DNA from: Chitinophaga sp. YR627 | GTDB taxonomy: Bacteria > Bacteroidota > Bacteroidia > Chitinophagales > Chitinophagaceae | DNA: 64,000 nucleotides | Reading direction: 5' to 3' | NCBI RefSeq assembly: GCF_900114995.1 | Contig: NZ_FOUX01000001.1 | Location: 1,240,001 to 1,304,000, forward strand | Part shown: in pieces, positions 1-8,505 of the stretch | Position numbering within the stretch: position 1 is the first letter of the stretch | Layout of the letters: every line of letters starts with the position of its first letter | Notes under the pieces: generated by a model | Database searches by the model: none | Told to the model about the DNA's origin: nothing | What the model saw: only the letters and a program-made list of their open reading frames with translations | Position numbers and translations under genes: made by a program

Positions 1-2
1 AG

Positions 3-326
3 ATCGTAGTGAATTCTGTCTACCAGGATCTGCGCATACCGGTCGCTGTTTCTGTGGTTTTTCCGCAGAAAGCCTATATCACCGAACTACTGAAATGGGG
101 CGGGATGTCTGCCGCTTTCTTCCTGGTACTCGGCTTGCTGGCCGGCGCTTTTCAAAGTGCTTCCTTTTATATGGGCATGCGGGAGTATCTGCCCTGGGGA
201 TTGCCCTGGAGATATGTAGAACCGGTGAGCATTGCTTATCTGTTGCTGCTGATAATGCTGGGAGGGGGATTATTTCTTTCAATCCGGTACATCCGCCGGA
301 AATATAAAACGAACCTGAATGACTAA
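3..326 (+). CDS. C-terminal part of a membrane protein (partial)
   Basis: The frame is open to the first base of the window, so only the last ~108 residues are visible and the true start lies upstream; the GTG at position 9 is just the first start-like codon. Two hydrophobic stretches are clear, one around WGGMSAAFFLVLGLLAGAF and one around SIAYLLLLIMLGGGLF, followed by a basic tail (RYIRRKYK), so the C-terminus is probably cytoplasmic. I do not recognise the family. A transporter permease is possible but not shown. It overlaps the next gene by 8 bases (ATGACTAA), which suggests translational coupling. Confidence 0.6.
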   Translation: MVVNSVYQDLRIPVAVSVVFPQKAYITELLKWGGMSAAFFLVLGLLAGAFQSASFYMGMREYLPWGLPWRYVEPVSIAYLLLLIMLGGGLFLSIRYIRRKYKTNLND

Positions 327-633
327 TATATCTACACCCAGGAAGAACACTGGCTGCTGGGTTACAGCCGGAATATTCATTCTGATTGTTATCATAGCAA
401 AACCTGTACTCATCCTTAGTATGAACTTTTTTATCTTTCTGCGCAGGTTACTGCATGCGGGTGATGTTATTTCATTTGAAGTCTTATGGACAATCACCGG
501 TATACTGGTCGGCGCTATATTAGGCGCATGGGTGGCAAAACGCCGGTATCGCCTGGCTGACAAATGGGTATGGTATCCGGTAGGCGGGCTGGCGCTTTTT
601 GTATTGGTCTTCCTGCTGGTGAATAAAGTATGA
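319..633 (+). CDS. small membrane protein, unknown function
   Basis: A 104-residue protein with three likely membrane segments: near residues 13-33 (WVTAGIFILIVIIAKPVLIL), near 55-70 (FEVLWTITGILVGAILGAWV) and near 84-101 (VWYPVGGLALFVLVFLLV). A basic loop (KRRYRLADK) lies between the second and third. It starts inside the stop region of the preceding membrane gene (8-base overlap), so the two are probably co-translated and may act together. No domain was recognised. A strong terminator follows at 668-694, ending this transcription unit. Confidence 0.6.
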   Translation: MTNISTPRKNTGCWVTAGIFILIVIIAKPVLILSMNFFIFLRRLLHAGDVISFEVLWTITGILVGAILGAWVAKRRYRLADKWVWYPVGGLALFVLVFLLVNKV

Positions 634-667
634 TCTTGTTTTGGTTTTTATAGTTAAGAGAAGGACA

Positions 668-694
668 AAGGGACTGCTTTCGCAGTCCTTTTTT
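668..694 (+). terminator. Rho-independent terminator after the membrane gene pair
   Basis: A perfect 7-bp stem GGACTGC/GCAGTCC with a TTTC loop (671-688), extended by A-T and G-T pairs, followed by a run of T. It lies 35 bases after the stop at 633. Confidence 0.85.
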
Positions 695-832
695 GTTTAT
701 GTAGTGCCTGCTGTTGCTGAGAGTAATTGCTACACTGCTTTTGTGCTGCGGGTACATCCGACAACACTGTACAGGTCTTTTCCTACGGTTCTTATCTGGC
801 ATAATGTTTTGCGCGGTTAGCCTAAAAGCTTT

Positions 833-1921
833 ATGAAAAACAACCTTATTGCCGCTGTGCTGGCCGTCTCTATGACGGGGATGACTGCCTGTTCCAAAGA
901 TAATGATCATGGGAAACGAAAGCTGGAATTAATGTTTGAAGACAATACCTATCAGCTGACAGGTGTTGCTAAAGAAGAGAACGGACGATTACTGGTGAAT
1001 TATCCACGTTGGTCTGATATCTATCAATATGCGGTTGTCGTGACGAATGCCAAAACAGGAAAGACGCCTTATCCTGATGTGGCAACAAATCAATGGAGTC
1101 ATGGACTATCAGGTCTTAATAAATGGGTGTGCGTACAATCTGTTTATTTTGATAAGGCGGGAACACTCTGGATACTCGACCCGGCAGCTCCCAGACTACA
1201 GACAATCCAGGGAAACGGCGCAAAGCTTGTAAAGATGGATAAGCAGTCGAATGCGATCGCCCGTACTTATTCTTTTACCGATATACTGGCTGATACCTCT
1301 TATGTCAACGACGTGCGTGTTGACGTCGAACGGCAGTATGCTTATCTTACCGAATCCAAAGGAGGCGGAATTATTGTGGTGAATCTGGCTGACGGACAAA
1401 TGCGCCGCGTGTTGCAGGCTCATTATTCCACCATTTCTGATCCGTTGTATAAATTTATTATTGATGGGAGGGAACTGATGAAAGATGGTAAACCTGCAAA
1501 ATTCAATTCGGATGGTATTGCCCTGACACCAGATGGAAACTGGTTGTATTACAAGCCGTTATCTGATGATAAGCTTTACCGTATCAAAACAGAACATCTG
1601 CGTAACTGGAATATGACGGCTACCGATCTGGCGGCGCAGGTGGAAGACCTGGGGCATTTTACAACAACCGACGGGATGATCTTCGATGAAAAAGGAAACC
1701 TTTATCTGGGAGATCTCCAGGGATACAGGATCGTTAAACTGGACAGTGCATTTCGCATGACAACGGTGGTCAGAGATGACAGATTGATCTGGCCCGATAG
1801 CTACTCCATAGCAGATGGTTATTTATACATCAGTTGTTCCCAGATACAGAAACAACCTGAATACAATAATGGCGTTGATAAACGTACCTCTCCCTATACT
1901 GTATACAGAATAAAAATATAG
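833..1921 (+). CDS. MRJP/yellow-family (L-dopachrome tautomerase-related) lipoprotein
   Basis: 362 residues. The N-terminus is a lipoprotein signal peptide with lipobox TACS (Cys20), so the mature protein is predicted to be lipid-anchored in the periplasm or outer membrane. The rest reads as a beta-propeller of the major royal jelly protein/yellow family: GRLLVNYPRW, LWILDPAAPR, VNDVRVDVERQYAYLTESK and GIALTPDGNWLYY are typical of its blades. Bacterial members are of uncertain function; annotations such as dopachrome tautomerase-related reflect homology rather than demonstrated chemistry. It stands alone between two terminators, so it is probably monocistronic. Confidence 0.85.
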   Translation: MKNNLIAAVLAVSMTGMTACSKDNDHGKRKLELMFEDNTYQLTGVAKEENGRLLVNYPRWSDIYQYAVVVTNAKTGKTPYPDVATNQWSHGLSGLNKWVCVQSVYFDKAGTLWILDPAAPRLQTIQGNGAKLVKMDKQSNAIARTYSFTDILADTSYVNDVRVDVERQYAYLTESKGGGIIVVNLADGQMRRVLQAHYSTISDPLYKFIIDGRELMKDGKPAKFNSDGIALTPDGNWLYYKPLSDDKLYRIKTEHLRNWNMTATDLAAQVEDLGHFTTTDGMIFDEKGNLYLGDLQGYRIVKLDSAFRMTTVVRDDRLIWPDSYSIADGYLYISCSQIQKQPEYNNGVDKRTSPYTVYRIKI

Positions 1922-1941
1922 GTATTTATTTGTCTGGTTTT

Positions 1942-1979
1942 AACCATGAGGGATGCGATACATTCCTCATGGTTTTTTT
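1942..1979 (+). terminator. Rho-independent terminator
   Basis: A perfect 10-bp stem AACCATGAGG (1942-1951) / CCTCATGGTT (1965-1974) with a 13-base loop and a T run, 20 bases after the MRJP gene. Confidence 0.9.
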
Positions 1980-2084
1980 ATGCACGGCTGTTTTTATTGT
2001 GCTATATTGTAAAGAGGGCAGTGAAGCCCCATAAAATACACATGCAACATTTTGACCCTTTAGTCGTCTTTTAATAAACCAACA

Positions 2085-3752
2085 ATGAGTAAGACACTTT
2101 TATGCGCTGCCGCCCTGGTGGCATTTTCCTCTTTGTGCCATGCCCAGGACCAGACAGCCGCACTCCAGGCATTGATGACCCGCGCACATGTGCCGGGTCT
2201 TTCGCTGGCATATGTCAAAAATGGAAGGGTCGCGCAGACCTATTACCTCGGTACCCGCAGTAATGACACCGGCGGAGACGTTGATGCCCGGACCGTTTTT
2301 CAGGCAGCCTCGCTTACAAAGGTCGCTTTTGCCTATGGGGTGATGCACCTGGTAGACCAGGGCAAACTGGACCTTGACAAACCCTTGTCTTCTTATTACA
2401 ACTATCCCGACCTGCAATATGATGCCCGTGCTGCAAAAGTAACTGCCAGAGAGGTGCTGAGTCATACCAGCGGATTACCCAACTGGCGGAATGGAGATAC
2501 CCTGAAATTTAAATATAATCCCGGTGAGCGTTGGAACTATTCCGGAGAAGGATTCGTCTGGCTGGGAAAAGTAGTAGAACAGATCACCGGAAAGGAATTG
2601 AGCCCCTGGTTGGAAGAAACTGTCTTACAACCCCTGGGGATGGAACGTAGTGGTTTTATCTGGAAAAATGAGTTTGACCAGGACTACGCATGGCCGCATA
2701 CGGAAACCGGTACGACTTCAGGCCGCTGGACACCTGAGAAGGTAAATACAGCCGCTTCCCTGCATACAACAGCTGATAGTTATGCCAAACTGCTTTGTGC
2801 GCTGCTGAATAAGCAGGGACTGAAGCCTGCGACCTTTAAGACCATGCTCCAGCCACAGGTGCATAGTCAGGTAGAAGAGGGAAAAACGGCCTTGTCCTGG
2901 AGCCTGGGTGTTGGCCGTCAGGAAACAGCTGCCGGTCCTGCCTTCTGGCAATGGGGCGATAATGGCACTTTTAAGGCGTTTCTGATCGGTTATCCGGAGA
3001 AGAAGGAGGGATTGGTCTATTTTGCGAATAGTGCCGCAGGATTGACGATTGCACGCGATATTCTGCAACTCTTTTTTGGCGGAGAACAGCCTGCCATTGC
3101 CTGGGTAACAAATGAAGATCCGGATATCAGACATGTAGCATTGCTGAATGATCTGCTGCATGAACCTTTCGCTACAGCGATCGCTCCTTTTATGAAGGGC
3201 AGCGTACAGGATACCGCCGCATTACCGGAATCGAAAATGAACTGGCTGGGATACCGTTTGCTGGAGAATCGTCGTCCGGAGTTGGCAGAACAGCTCTTCC
3301 GCCTGAATACGCAGGCTTACCCTGATTCTGTAGATGCTTATGCCGGACTGGCGGAAGCCGCACTCAGGGGTGGCCATCCGAAAGAAGCACAGCAATGGTA
3401 TACAAAGGCAGCTACGCTGAAACCCGCAAAAACAAATTATAAACAGATGGCGGGGAAGCTGGACAGCACATTTATAGCGACGCCGGTTGCAGCTGATAGC
3501 TCATTGACGTTTTTCAGACTGGGAGATTTTCCAGCTGCGAAACTGGTTAGCCTGGCGGGTACCTTCAATGGCTGGAATGACCTGGAAGTACCCATGCGCT
3601 GGAAGAATGGCGCCTGGGAAGCGGCCTTACGGCTGGCTCCGGGTACTTATCAGTATAAGTTCGTCATAGACGGCGTCTGGTTGTCTGACCCCCGCAATCC
3701 AAAGACACATGAAGGCGATATGAACTCTATTCTCGTCGTGGCGGCTAAATAG
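2085..3752 (+). CDS. serine hydrolase (class C beta-lactamase fold) with TPR and CBM48/AMPK-like domain
   Basis: 555 residues with an Sec signal peptide (cleavage near CHA-Q21). Residues ~25-355 are a beta-lactamase/penicillin-binding-protein-like serine hydrolase: nucleophile motif SLTK (Ser76, Lys79), second motif YSG (Tyr152), and a third-motif candidate in WQWGDNGTF. Residues ~390-450 look TPR-like (LAEQLFRLNTQAYPD, AYAGLAEAALRGG, KEAQQWYTKAATLKP). The C-terminal ~85 residues match the CBM48/AMPK glycogen-binding Ig fold (LAGTFNGWNDLEVPM, GTYQYKFVIDGVWLSDP). Members act as D-Ala carboxypeptidases, esterases or amidases; the substrate cannot be read here. It converges with the next gene, with the last 8 bases overlapping. 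Confidence 0.88.
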   Translation: MSKTLLCAAALVAFSSLCHAQDQTAALQALMTRAHVPGLSLAYVKNGRVAQTYYLGTRSNDTGGDVDARTVFQAASLTKVAFAYGVMHLVDQGKLDLDKPLSSYYNYPDLQYDARAAKVTAREVLSHTSGLPNWRNGDTLKFKYNPGERWNYSGEGFVWLGKVVEQITGKELSPWLEETVLQPLGMERSGFIWKNEFDQDYAWPHTETGTTSGRWTPEKVNTAASLHTTADSYAKLLCALLNKQGLKPATFKTMLQPQVHSQVEEGKTALSWSLGVGRQETAAGPAFWQWGDNGTFKAFLIGYPEKKEGLVYFANSAAGLTIARDILQLFFGGEQPAIAWVTNEDPDIRHVALLNDLLHEPFATAIAPFMKGSVQDTAALPESKMNWLGYRLLENRRPELAEQLFRLNTQAYPDSVDAYAGLAEAALRGGHPKEAQQWYTKAATLKPAKTNYKQMAGKLDSTFIATPVAADSSLTFFRLGDFPAAKLVSLAGTFNGWNDLEVPMRWKNGAWEAALRLAPGTYQYKFVIDGVWLSDPRNPKTHEGDMNSILVVAAK

Positions 3753-4284
3753 TCCGGTGCGCATCCAGTCTGGATAAGATTATTTGCAATAACTCATCCG
3801 GACTGGATTTTACATTGCTTATGGGAATTTGCAGCGGAGAACCATAATGTTTTCTGTTCCGTAGCAGGACCATCCGCTTCAGCAGATTTCGTTCACGCGT
3901 AATATACGCCGCAGGGTCCTTCAGATAGATAGTCAGGATTGGCTGGCCCCATATTTCTCTCGTTTCCACATTTATGATTTCTTCCCATTTCACAGGTGCC
4001 CCTCCGGCTGCACTGGATCTGTCCGTAAAGCCTTCTGCGGTGATAAAGAGTCCTTCGGATGACCGGAATAATCTCATGATAACCCACACGGAGCATGTAC
4101 CAAAAAGCAATATTCCCAGGATGCCCAGTATGTTTTTGACATAGATCAGGGCTGGTGGCAGAAAAGTGCTGTCATTTTGTGTAAGGCTGAAACCGATCAG
4201 CAGTAAAGAGACTCCACAGGGAAAAAGCGCGAGTAAAAGACGGGTTCTGTTCAATGGTATCCGGATAGTGTTAACGTTGGGCAT
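3745..4284 (-). CDS. STM3941-like membrane protein, function unknown
   Basis: 179 residues with two N-terminal membrane segments (LLLALFPCGVSLLLIGFSL; ILGILGILLFGTCSVWVIM) followed by a soluble part resembling the PH-like domain of the STM3941 family (GLFITAEGFTDRSSAAGGAPVKWEEIINVE, where an Asp/Trp-Glu-Glu motif follows the second helix). This is family-level recognition only and no function is known. Its stop overlaps the stop region of the serine hydrolase, and its start lies only 12 bases from the divergent gene at 4297. Confidence 0.65.
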   Translation of the reverse strand: MPNVNTIRIPLNRTRLLLALFPCGVSLLLIGFSLTQNDSTFLPPALIYVKNILGILGILLFGTCSVWVIMRLFRSSEGLFITAEGFTDRSSAAGGAPVKWEEIINVETREIWGQPILTIYLKDPAAYITRERNLLKRMVLLRNRKHYGSPLQIPISNVKSSPDELLQIILSRLDAHRTI

Positions 4285-4296
4285 TAATTTACGTTT

Positions 4297-5028
4297 GTGT
4301 CTGATTCTAAAATAACAAAAAAAACTAAATTGCGGTTAGTAAACAGATTGTTACCCCCGGCTACCTGTAGCTATAAATTGAGAAATATGCTTAGAAGTAA
4401 TGACGCTGCCAAGTTCTGGAAATGGTTCACAGAGAGAAATGACGATTTCCGCTTTTTCAGAGAAATGGAACAGGACGAAATTGTGGCCCTGTTTGATGAG
4501 CTGACTGAGAGACTCCACCTTTATTGCACCAGCCTGTATTTTGAAATGCGTGTAGACGAATTGAATGGCGGCGAACTGGTCATCACTGCCAATTGCGATG
4601 AGTCATTTTTTGATGATGCGGAATACCTGGTTACGCAGGCCCCTGAGCTGGAGCGCTGGAAATTTACCGCACTGATACAGGCCGATCCGGAGAGTGCCCG
4701 TATTGAATATGCGGACCTGGAATTATCCGCGGAAGACATGTGGTTCTCTGCAGTAGAAGACCCGGAATTCCCTGCAAAATTAGACGTAGTTGTACATATA
4801 GATGACTATGAATATCTGAAGCAGAACGAGAACCTGGATGATGCTGTTTTTATCCTGCTGCAAAGTCTTCTCGGAGAGAAATCATTCGCAGAAAATATCA
4901 ATGTCTATCTTGTCAGAGAGCTGCCCGAAGGCATGCCGGCATCTGATTTTCCTACTTTAGATACACTGCCTGCCTATATTGCATATTTGAAATCAGAGAG
5001 AAATACAGCGCTTGGCAATATGTCCTGA
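4297..5028 (+). CDS. conserved hypothetical soluble protein
   Basis: 243 residues, acidic, with no signal peptide or membrane segment. The early part (NDAAKFWKWFTERNDDFRFF) and the acidic middle (LVITANCDESFFDDAEYLVTQ) resemble cytoplasmic hypothetical proteins seen in Bacteroidota, possibly DUF695-like, but I cannot name the family with confidence. The given start is GTG at 4297, the first start-type codon after an in-frame stop at 4285. ATG at 4387 is an alternative that would remove 30 residues and leave room for a promoter, because the divergent gene starts only 12 bases away. Confidence 0.7.
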   Translation: MSDSKITKKTKLRLVNRLLPPATCSYKLRNMLRSNDAAKFWKWFTERNDDFRFFREMEQDEIVALFDELTERLHLYCTSLYFEMRVDELNGGELVITANCDESFFDDAEYLVTQAPELERWKFTALIQADPESARIEYADLELSAEDMWFSAVEDPEFPAKLDVVVHIDDYEYLKQNENLDDAVFILLQSLLGEKSFAENINVYLVRELPEGMPASDFPTLDTLPAYIAYLKSERNTALGNMS

Positions 5029-5202
5029 CAGTAAGTATCGCTTCTTTATTTTAGAATTGTATATTTACGCCCGGAACCATCTTTTTAAAAACCTGAAATG
5101 AAAACCTGTGCCCTCGACCCGTATCGTTGACAGTCAGCCATTGCTGCTATGAAACCCGTCAACTCAATATGACTGCCGTCTTTTCCCACTTAAAAACTAT
5201 AT

Positions 5203-8200
5203 ATGAAACACTCTCTATTACTATTTGCATGCCTGCTATCGGCGTGCATACTACATGCAGGTAACATTACCCTGCCGGCAGCATCCGCGTGGATCAGATA
5301 CACAAATCCTATACAATCCGGCAGCCTGACACTGGGCATCGAAACAAATGCCGCAGGTGAAGGTTACACAGAGATCGCAACGATCGATGGTGTGCCCTGC
5401 AGAAAGATCCCTGCCGGAAAATTTATGTACGTCCGTGCTGACCGCACTGCTGTTCCCTCTACCGCAAAAAAAGTCATCCTGTCCATTACTTATTATGATA
5501 ACAGCATGAACTTCGTGTGGCTGAATTACACCCGTGCCGGCAGCAACTGGGGCGGCGCCGATTTTAAGAAATCCAATACCGGTAAATGGATCACCCGTCT
5601 GGTATTCCTGGAAGATGCAGGACTCGATGGTAGCATGGGCTATGGCGGTGATATCCGGCTGGGCTATGGATCAGAAGATACCTATATCAAAGACATTACC
5701 ATGTATGTAGGTTCGCTGAACCCCTCCGCAGAACCTATTCCTGCCAGACCAAACAATCCGGGCTCCGAATTCGTGGGTAAATCTTTTGCCGGTTATCAGT
5801 TATGGCATGAAGCGGGTCCGAAACCGGAGGACTGGAGTCACTGGGCCTACGACAAAGTACCTGCCGCAGGCAGAGGAAATCATAATACGGAAACGTTCCC
5901 GAACCTGGCCGATTATGAGAACAATCCTAACATTCCCATGTACGCCACTAATTTTGCCAATCTTGGAAATGGCAAGCCTGCAAAGCTGTATAATTCTACA
6001 GATAAAGGAGTGATCGATGTGCAGATGGCATTACTGCAAAGAACAGGATTTGACGGTGTTGCGATCCAACGGAATGCACCGGTAGGCAGAAACATAAAAT
6101 ATACTTCAACAGACGATTACTACGTTAATATCAAAAATGCCTGCGAAGCAAACGGCAGATTGTTTTACGTGATGTATTGTATGCCCGATCAGAACAATGG
6201 AGAAGTCAACTCAATTGATCTTGTAGAGGGTATTAAGCGCGACTGGGTGTACCAGATGGAGCAGATCTATGAACTGACGAAATCAGGTGCTTATGCAACC
6301 GTAAATGGTAAACCGGTAGTTGAGTTATGGGGACTGGGATATTCCACGATCCTGGTTGACAGACTACAGGCGCTGGAGCTGGCACAGTTCTTTAAAGACC
6401 GGGGTTGTTATGTGATCGCAGGTGTACCCAGGGACTGGCGTTTACGTAATGGCGGATCCCGTGCTGATTTTGAAGATGTTTACAAGGCTTACAACATGAT
6501 CTCGCCCTGGACAGTTGGCGTGTATAATGATACGACCGGTGCAGATAATTTCCGCACGGAATCTCTGATCCCTGACAAGCAGTATTGCGATCAGAATGGT
6601 ATGGGTTTCTATCCTGTGATATTCCCGGGAAGTGCCTGGTCACAACATGTACATGGTTATCCTAATGACACCCGCAGACTGGGAGGCAAGTTCCTCTGGA
6701 AGCAGGCCCGTAACATTAAAAGTGTTGGCGTAAAATCCATGTATTTCGCTATGCTGGATGAGTTTGAGGAATCCACTAATATTATCAGTTCGGCAGTCGA
6801 TTATTTCGATATTCCTACTGACCAGTACTTTGGTACTTTGTCGATGGATGGAATATGGACCTCGTCTGATTTTTATCTGCGACTGGCAGGACAGGCAGCC
6901 CGTTTACTGACCAGTACAACTACGCCTGCGGATGTGCCGATCCCTTATTCACTGGGTCCGATTTATTACAGGAACAGCTTTGAAAGCAGGGTGGCGAACT
7001 GTATCATCAATGAGGTGCCGCAGAATATCATCTCGCCGATCGATGCCTGTTTTTATAAGAATGCGTTGCTGTCATCAGCCGGTGTAAGCAATACCAGCGT
7101 AGCAATTGAGAATACGCCCGCGTTTTCTAAAAGCGGCGTATACACCGTAAAGATCAATGGTACTGCGAATGGCACTTCCAGCTATTATTATAAGATCGCC
7201 GAAACCAAAGTTGCGGTAAAAGCCAATATGCAGTTGAGTTTCTGGAAATATACCGTTAACAATCAGGGACGTAATACTTCAGTAGACCTGACTTTTAAAT
7301 CAGGTAAGGTACTGCGTAACCTCAGTGCTTATAAAGACAATAACGGTAGTGTAATGCATCCGAATGTGGCAAGAGGTACAGTAGGCAGCTGGTCGAAATT
7401 TACCTGCCAGATAGGGAAGGGAGAACTGATCGGAGATGAGATCACCGGTATCAGTATCGCTTATGATAACGCTTCCCAGACAGGTACTTTTACGGCTTAT
7501 TTTGATGATATTATCATTGAAGATGCACAGGATACAACCGTAACGAATCCTTCACCTGCACCGGTAGGCAGCATTATCTATCTGTATCATGATACCTTGC
7601 TGGTATGTTCTGAGAATGGTACACAGGCGATGAATTGTAACCGTACAGGATTGGGTCCATGGGAGAAGTTTGAAGTAGTAGACGCAGGCAACAATACGGT
7701 TGCACTGAAAGGTAATAATGGACTGTATGTAAAAGCAACTAATCCGGTATTCTGTACAGGTACGACCCTGGACAGCACGACCCGTTTTAACTGGATTAAC
7801 CTGAGTAGCAATACAGTAGCGTTGCAAAGTCTGAAAGGCCTGTATCTGTGTTCTGAAAACGGTACACAGCCTATGAACTGGAACCGTACTGCTATTGGTG
7901 GATGGGAAACCTTCAGATGGGGTACTACATCTGCAGCAAGACAGGCATATGTGGCCGCTGCTGCAACAGAAGTGAAAGGGACGAAGGCTGGTCTGCGGAT
8001 CTATCCAAATCCGGCCAGGGAACAGGCTACGTTGTATTACAGTTTGCCTACAGCATCCAATGTATTGATAGCCATCTACAATGCAAACGGTGTACTGGTG
8101 AAGACGGTACGTCAGCAGATCCCGGCAGGGGAGCAGCGTATCCAGCTGGCTACGGACAATCTCGTACCAGGTATCTATTTCGTAAAGACAATCTCTGATA

Positions 8201-8235
8201 TAAAGATTGACACAAAGAAGCTGGTGGTGGAATAG
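5203..8235 (+). CDS. secreted GH71/99-like glycoside hydrolase with fascin-like repeats and T9SS type A tail
   Basis: 1010 residues with an N-terminal signal peptide (lipobox-like LLSAC may instead make it a lipoprotein). Residues ~20-175 form a beta-rich, possibly carbohydrate-binding domain. Residues ~190-570 resemble the GH71/GH99-like catalytic fold (AGYQLWHEAG, GFDGVAIQRNA, VVELWGLGYS, YFAMLDEFEEST); the acidic cluster DEFEE is a candidate active-site element. Residues ~590-775 are a second beta-sandwich. Residues ~781-912 hold two fascin-like/beta-trefoil repeats sharing SENGTQ-x-MN-x-NRT. The last ~80 residues from LRIYPNPA are a type IX secretion type A sorting domain. Substrate is unknown; GH71 members cut alpha-1,3-glucan and GH99 members mannans. 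Confidence 0.85.
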   Translation: MKHSLLLFACLLSACILHAGNITLPAASAWIRYTNPIQSGSLTLGIETNAAGEGYTEIATIDGVPCRKIPAGKFMYVRADRTAVPSTAKKVILSITYYDNSMNFVWLNYTRAGSNWGGADFKKSNTGKWITRLVFLEDAGLDGSMGYGGDIRLGYGSEDTYIKDITMYVGSLNPSAEPIPARPNNPGSEFVGKSFAGYQLWHEAGPKPEDWSHWAYDKVPAAGRGNHNTETFPNLADYENNPNIPMYATNFANLGNGKPAKLYNSTDKGVIDVQMALLQRTGFDGVAIQRNAPVGRNIKYTSTDDYYVNIKNACEANGRLFYVMYCMPDQNNGEVNSIDLVEGIKRDWVYQMEQIYELTKSGAYATVNGKPVVELWGLGYSTILVDRLQALELAQFFKDRGCYVIAGVPRDWRLRNGGSRADFEDVYKAYNMISPWTVGVYNDTTGADNFRTESLIPDKQYCDQNGMGFYPVIFPGSAWSQHVHGYPNDTRRLGGKFLWKQARNIKSVGVKSMYFAMLDEFEESTNIISSAVDYFDIPTDQYFGTLSMDGIWTSSDFYLRLAGQAARLLTSTTTPADVPIPYSLGPIYYRNSFESRVANCIINEVPQNIISPIDACFYKNALLSSAGVSNTSVAIENTPAFSKSGVYTVKINGTANGTSSYYYKIAETKVAVKANMQLSFWKYTVNNQGRNTSVDLTFKSGKVLRNLSAYKDNNGSVMHPNVARGTVGSWSKFTCQIGKGELIGDEITGISIAYDNASQTGTFTAYFDDIIIEDAQDTTVTNPSPAPVGSIIYLYHDTLLVCSENGTQAMNCNRTGLGPWEKFEVVDAGNNTVALKGNNGLYVKATNPVFCTGTTLDSTTRFNWINLSSNTVALQSLKGLYLCSENGTQPMNWNRTAIGGWETFRWGTTSAARQAYVAAAATEVKGTKAGLRIYPNPAREQATLYYSLPTASNVLIAIYNANGVLVKTVRQQIPAGEQRIQLATDNLVPGIYFVKTISDIKIDTKKLVVE

Positions 8236-8264
8236 TTTATTTCATCCCGCTGTGGTTAAAGCAG

Positions 8265-8294
8265 GCCGGATACTTCTGTATCCGGCTATTTTGT
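8265..8294 (+). terminator. Rho-independent terminator
   Basis: A perfect 9-bp stem GCCGGATAC (8265-8273) / GTATCCGGC (8278-8286) with a TTCT loop, followed by TATTTTGTTT, 29 bases after the GH71/99-like gene. Confidence 0.85.
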
Positions 8295-8505
8295 TTAAAG
8301 AAGTACGTTGACCAATATTTTCTGCCAAAATTTCCTGTTTGCTCAAGCATATGATATTTAAGTCCTTGTGTCCGGAAATGCCCGTCTGGCGGCAGGAATG
8401 TGTATAATTAATGTCCGATTTATATTATATTCTTGATAAATATGTGTATTTTTCAGCCCGGCAGCATAAATCAAACTGCCAGAATATCCCGAATACTGAT
8501 AAAAT

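Noticed and set aside
3..326. Assignment as an FtsX/MacB permease C-terminus
   Set aside because: The typical final motif of those permeases (GIRKILGA-type) is missing in the visible part; left as an unrecognised membrane protein.
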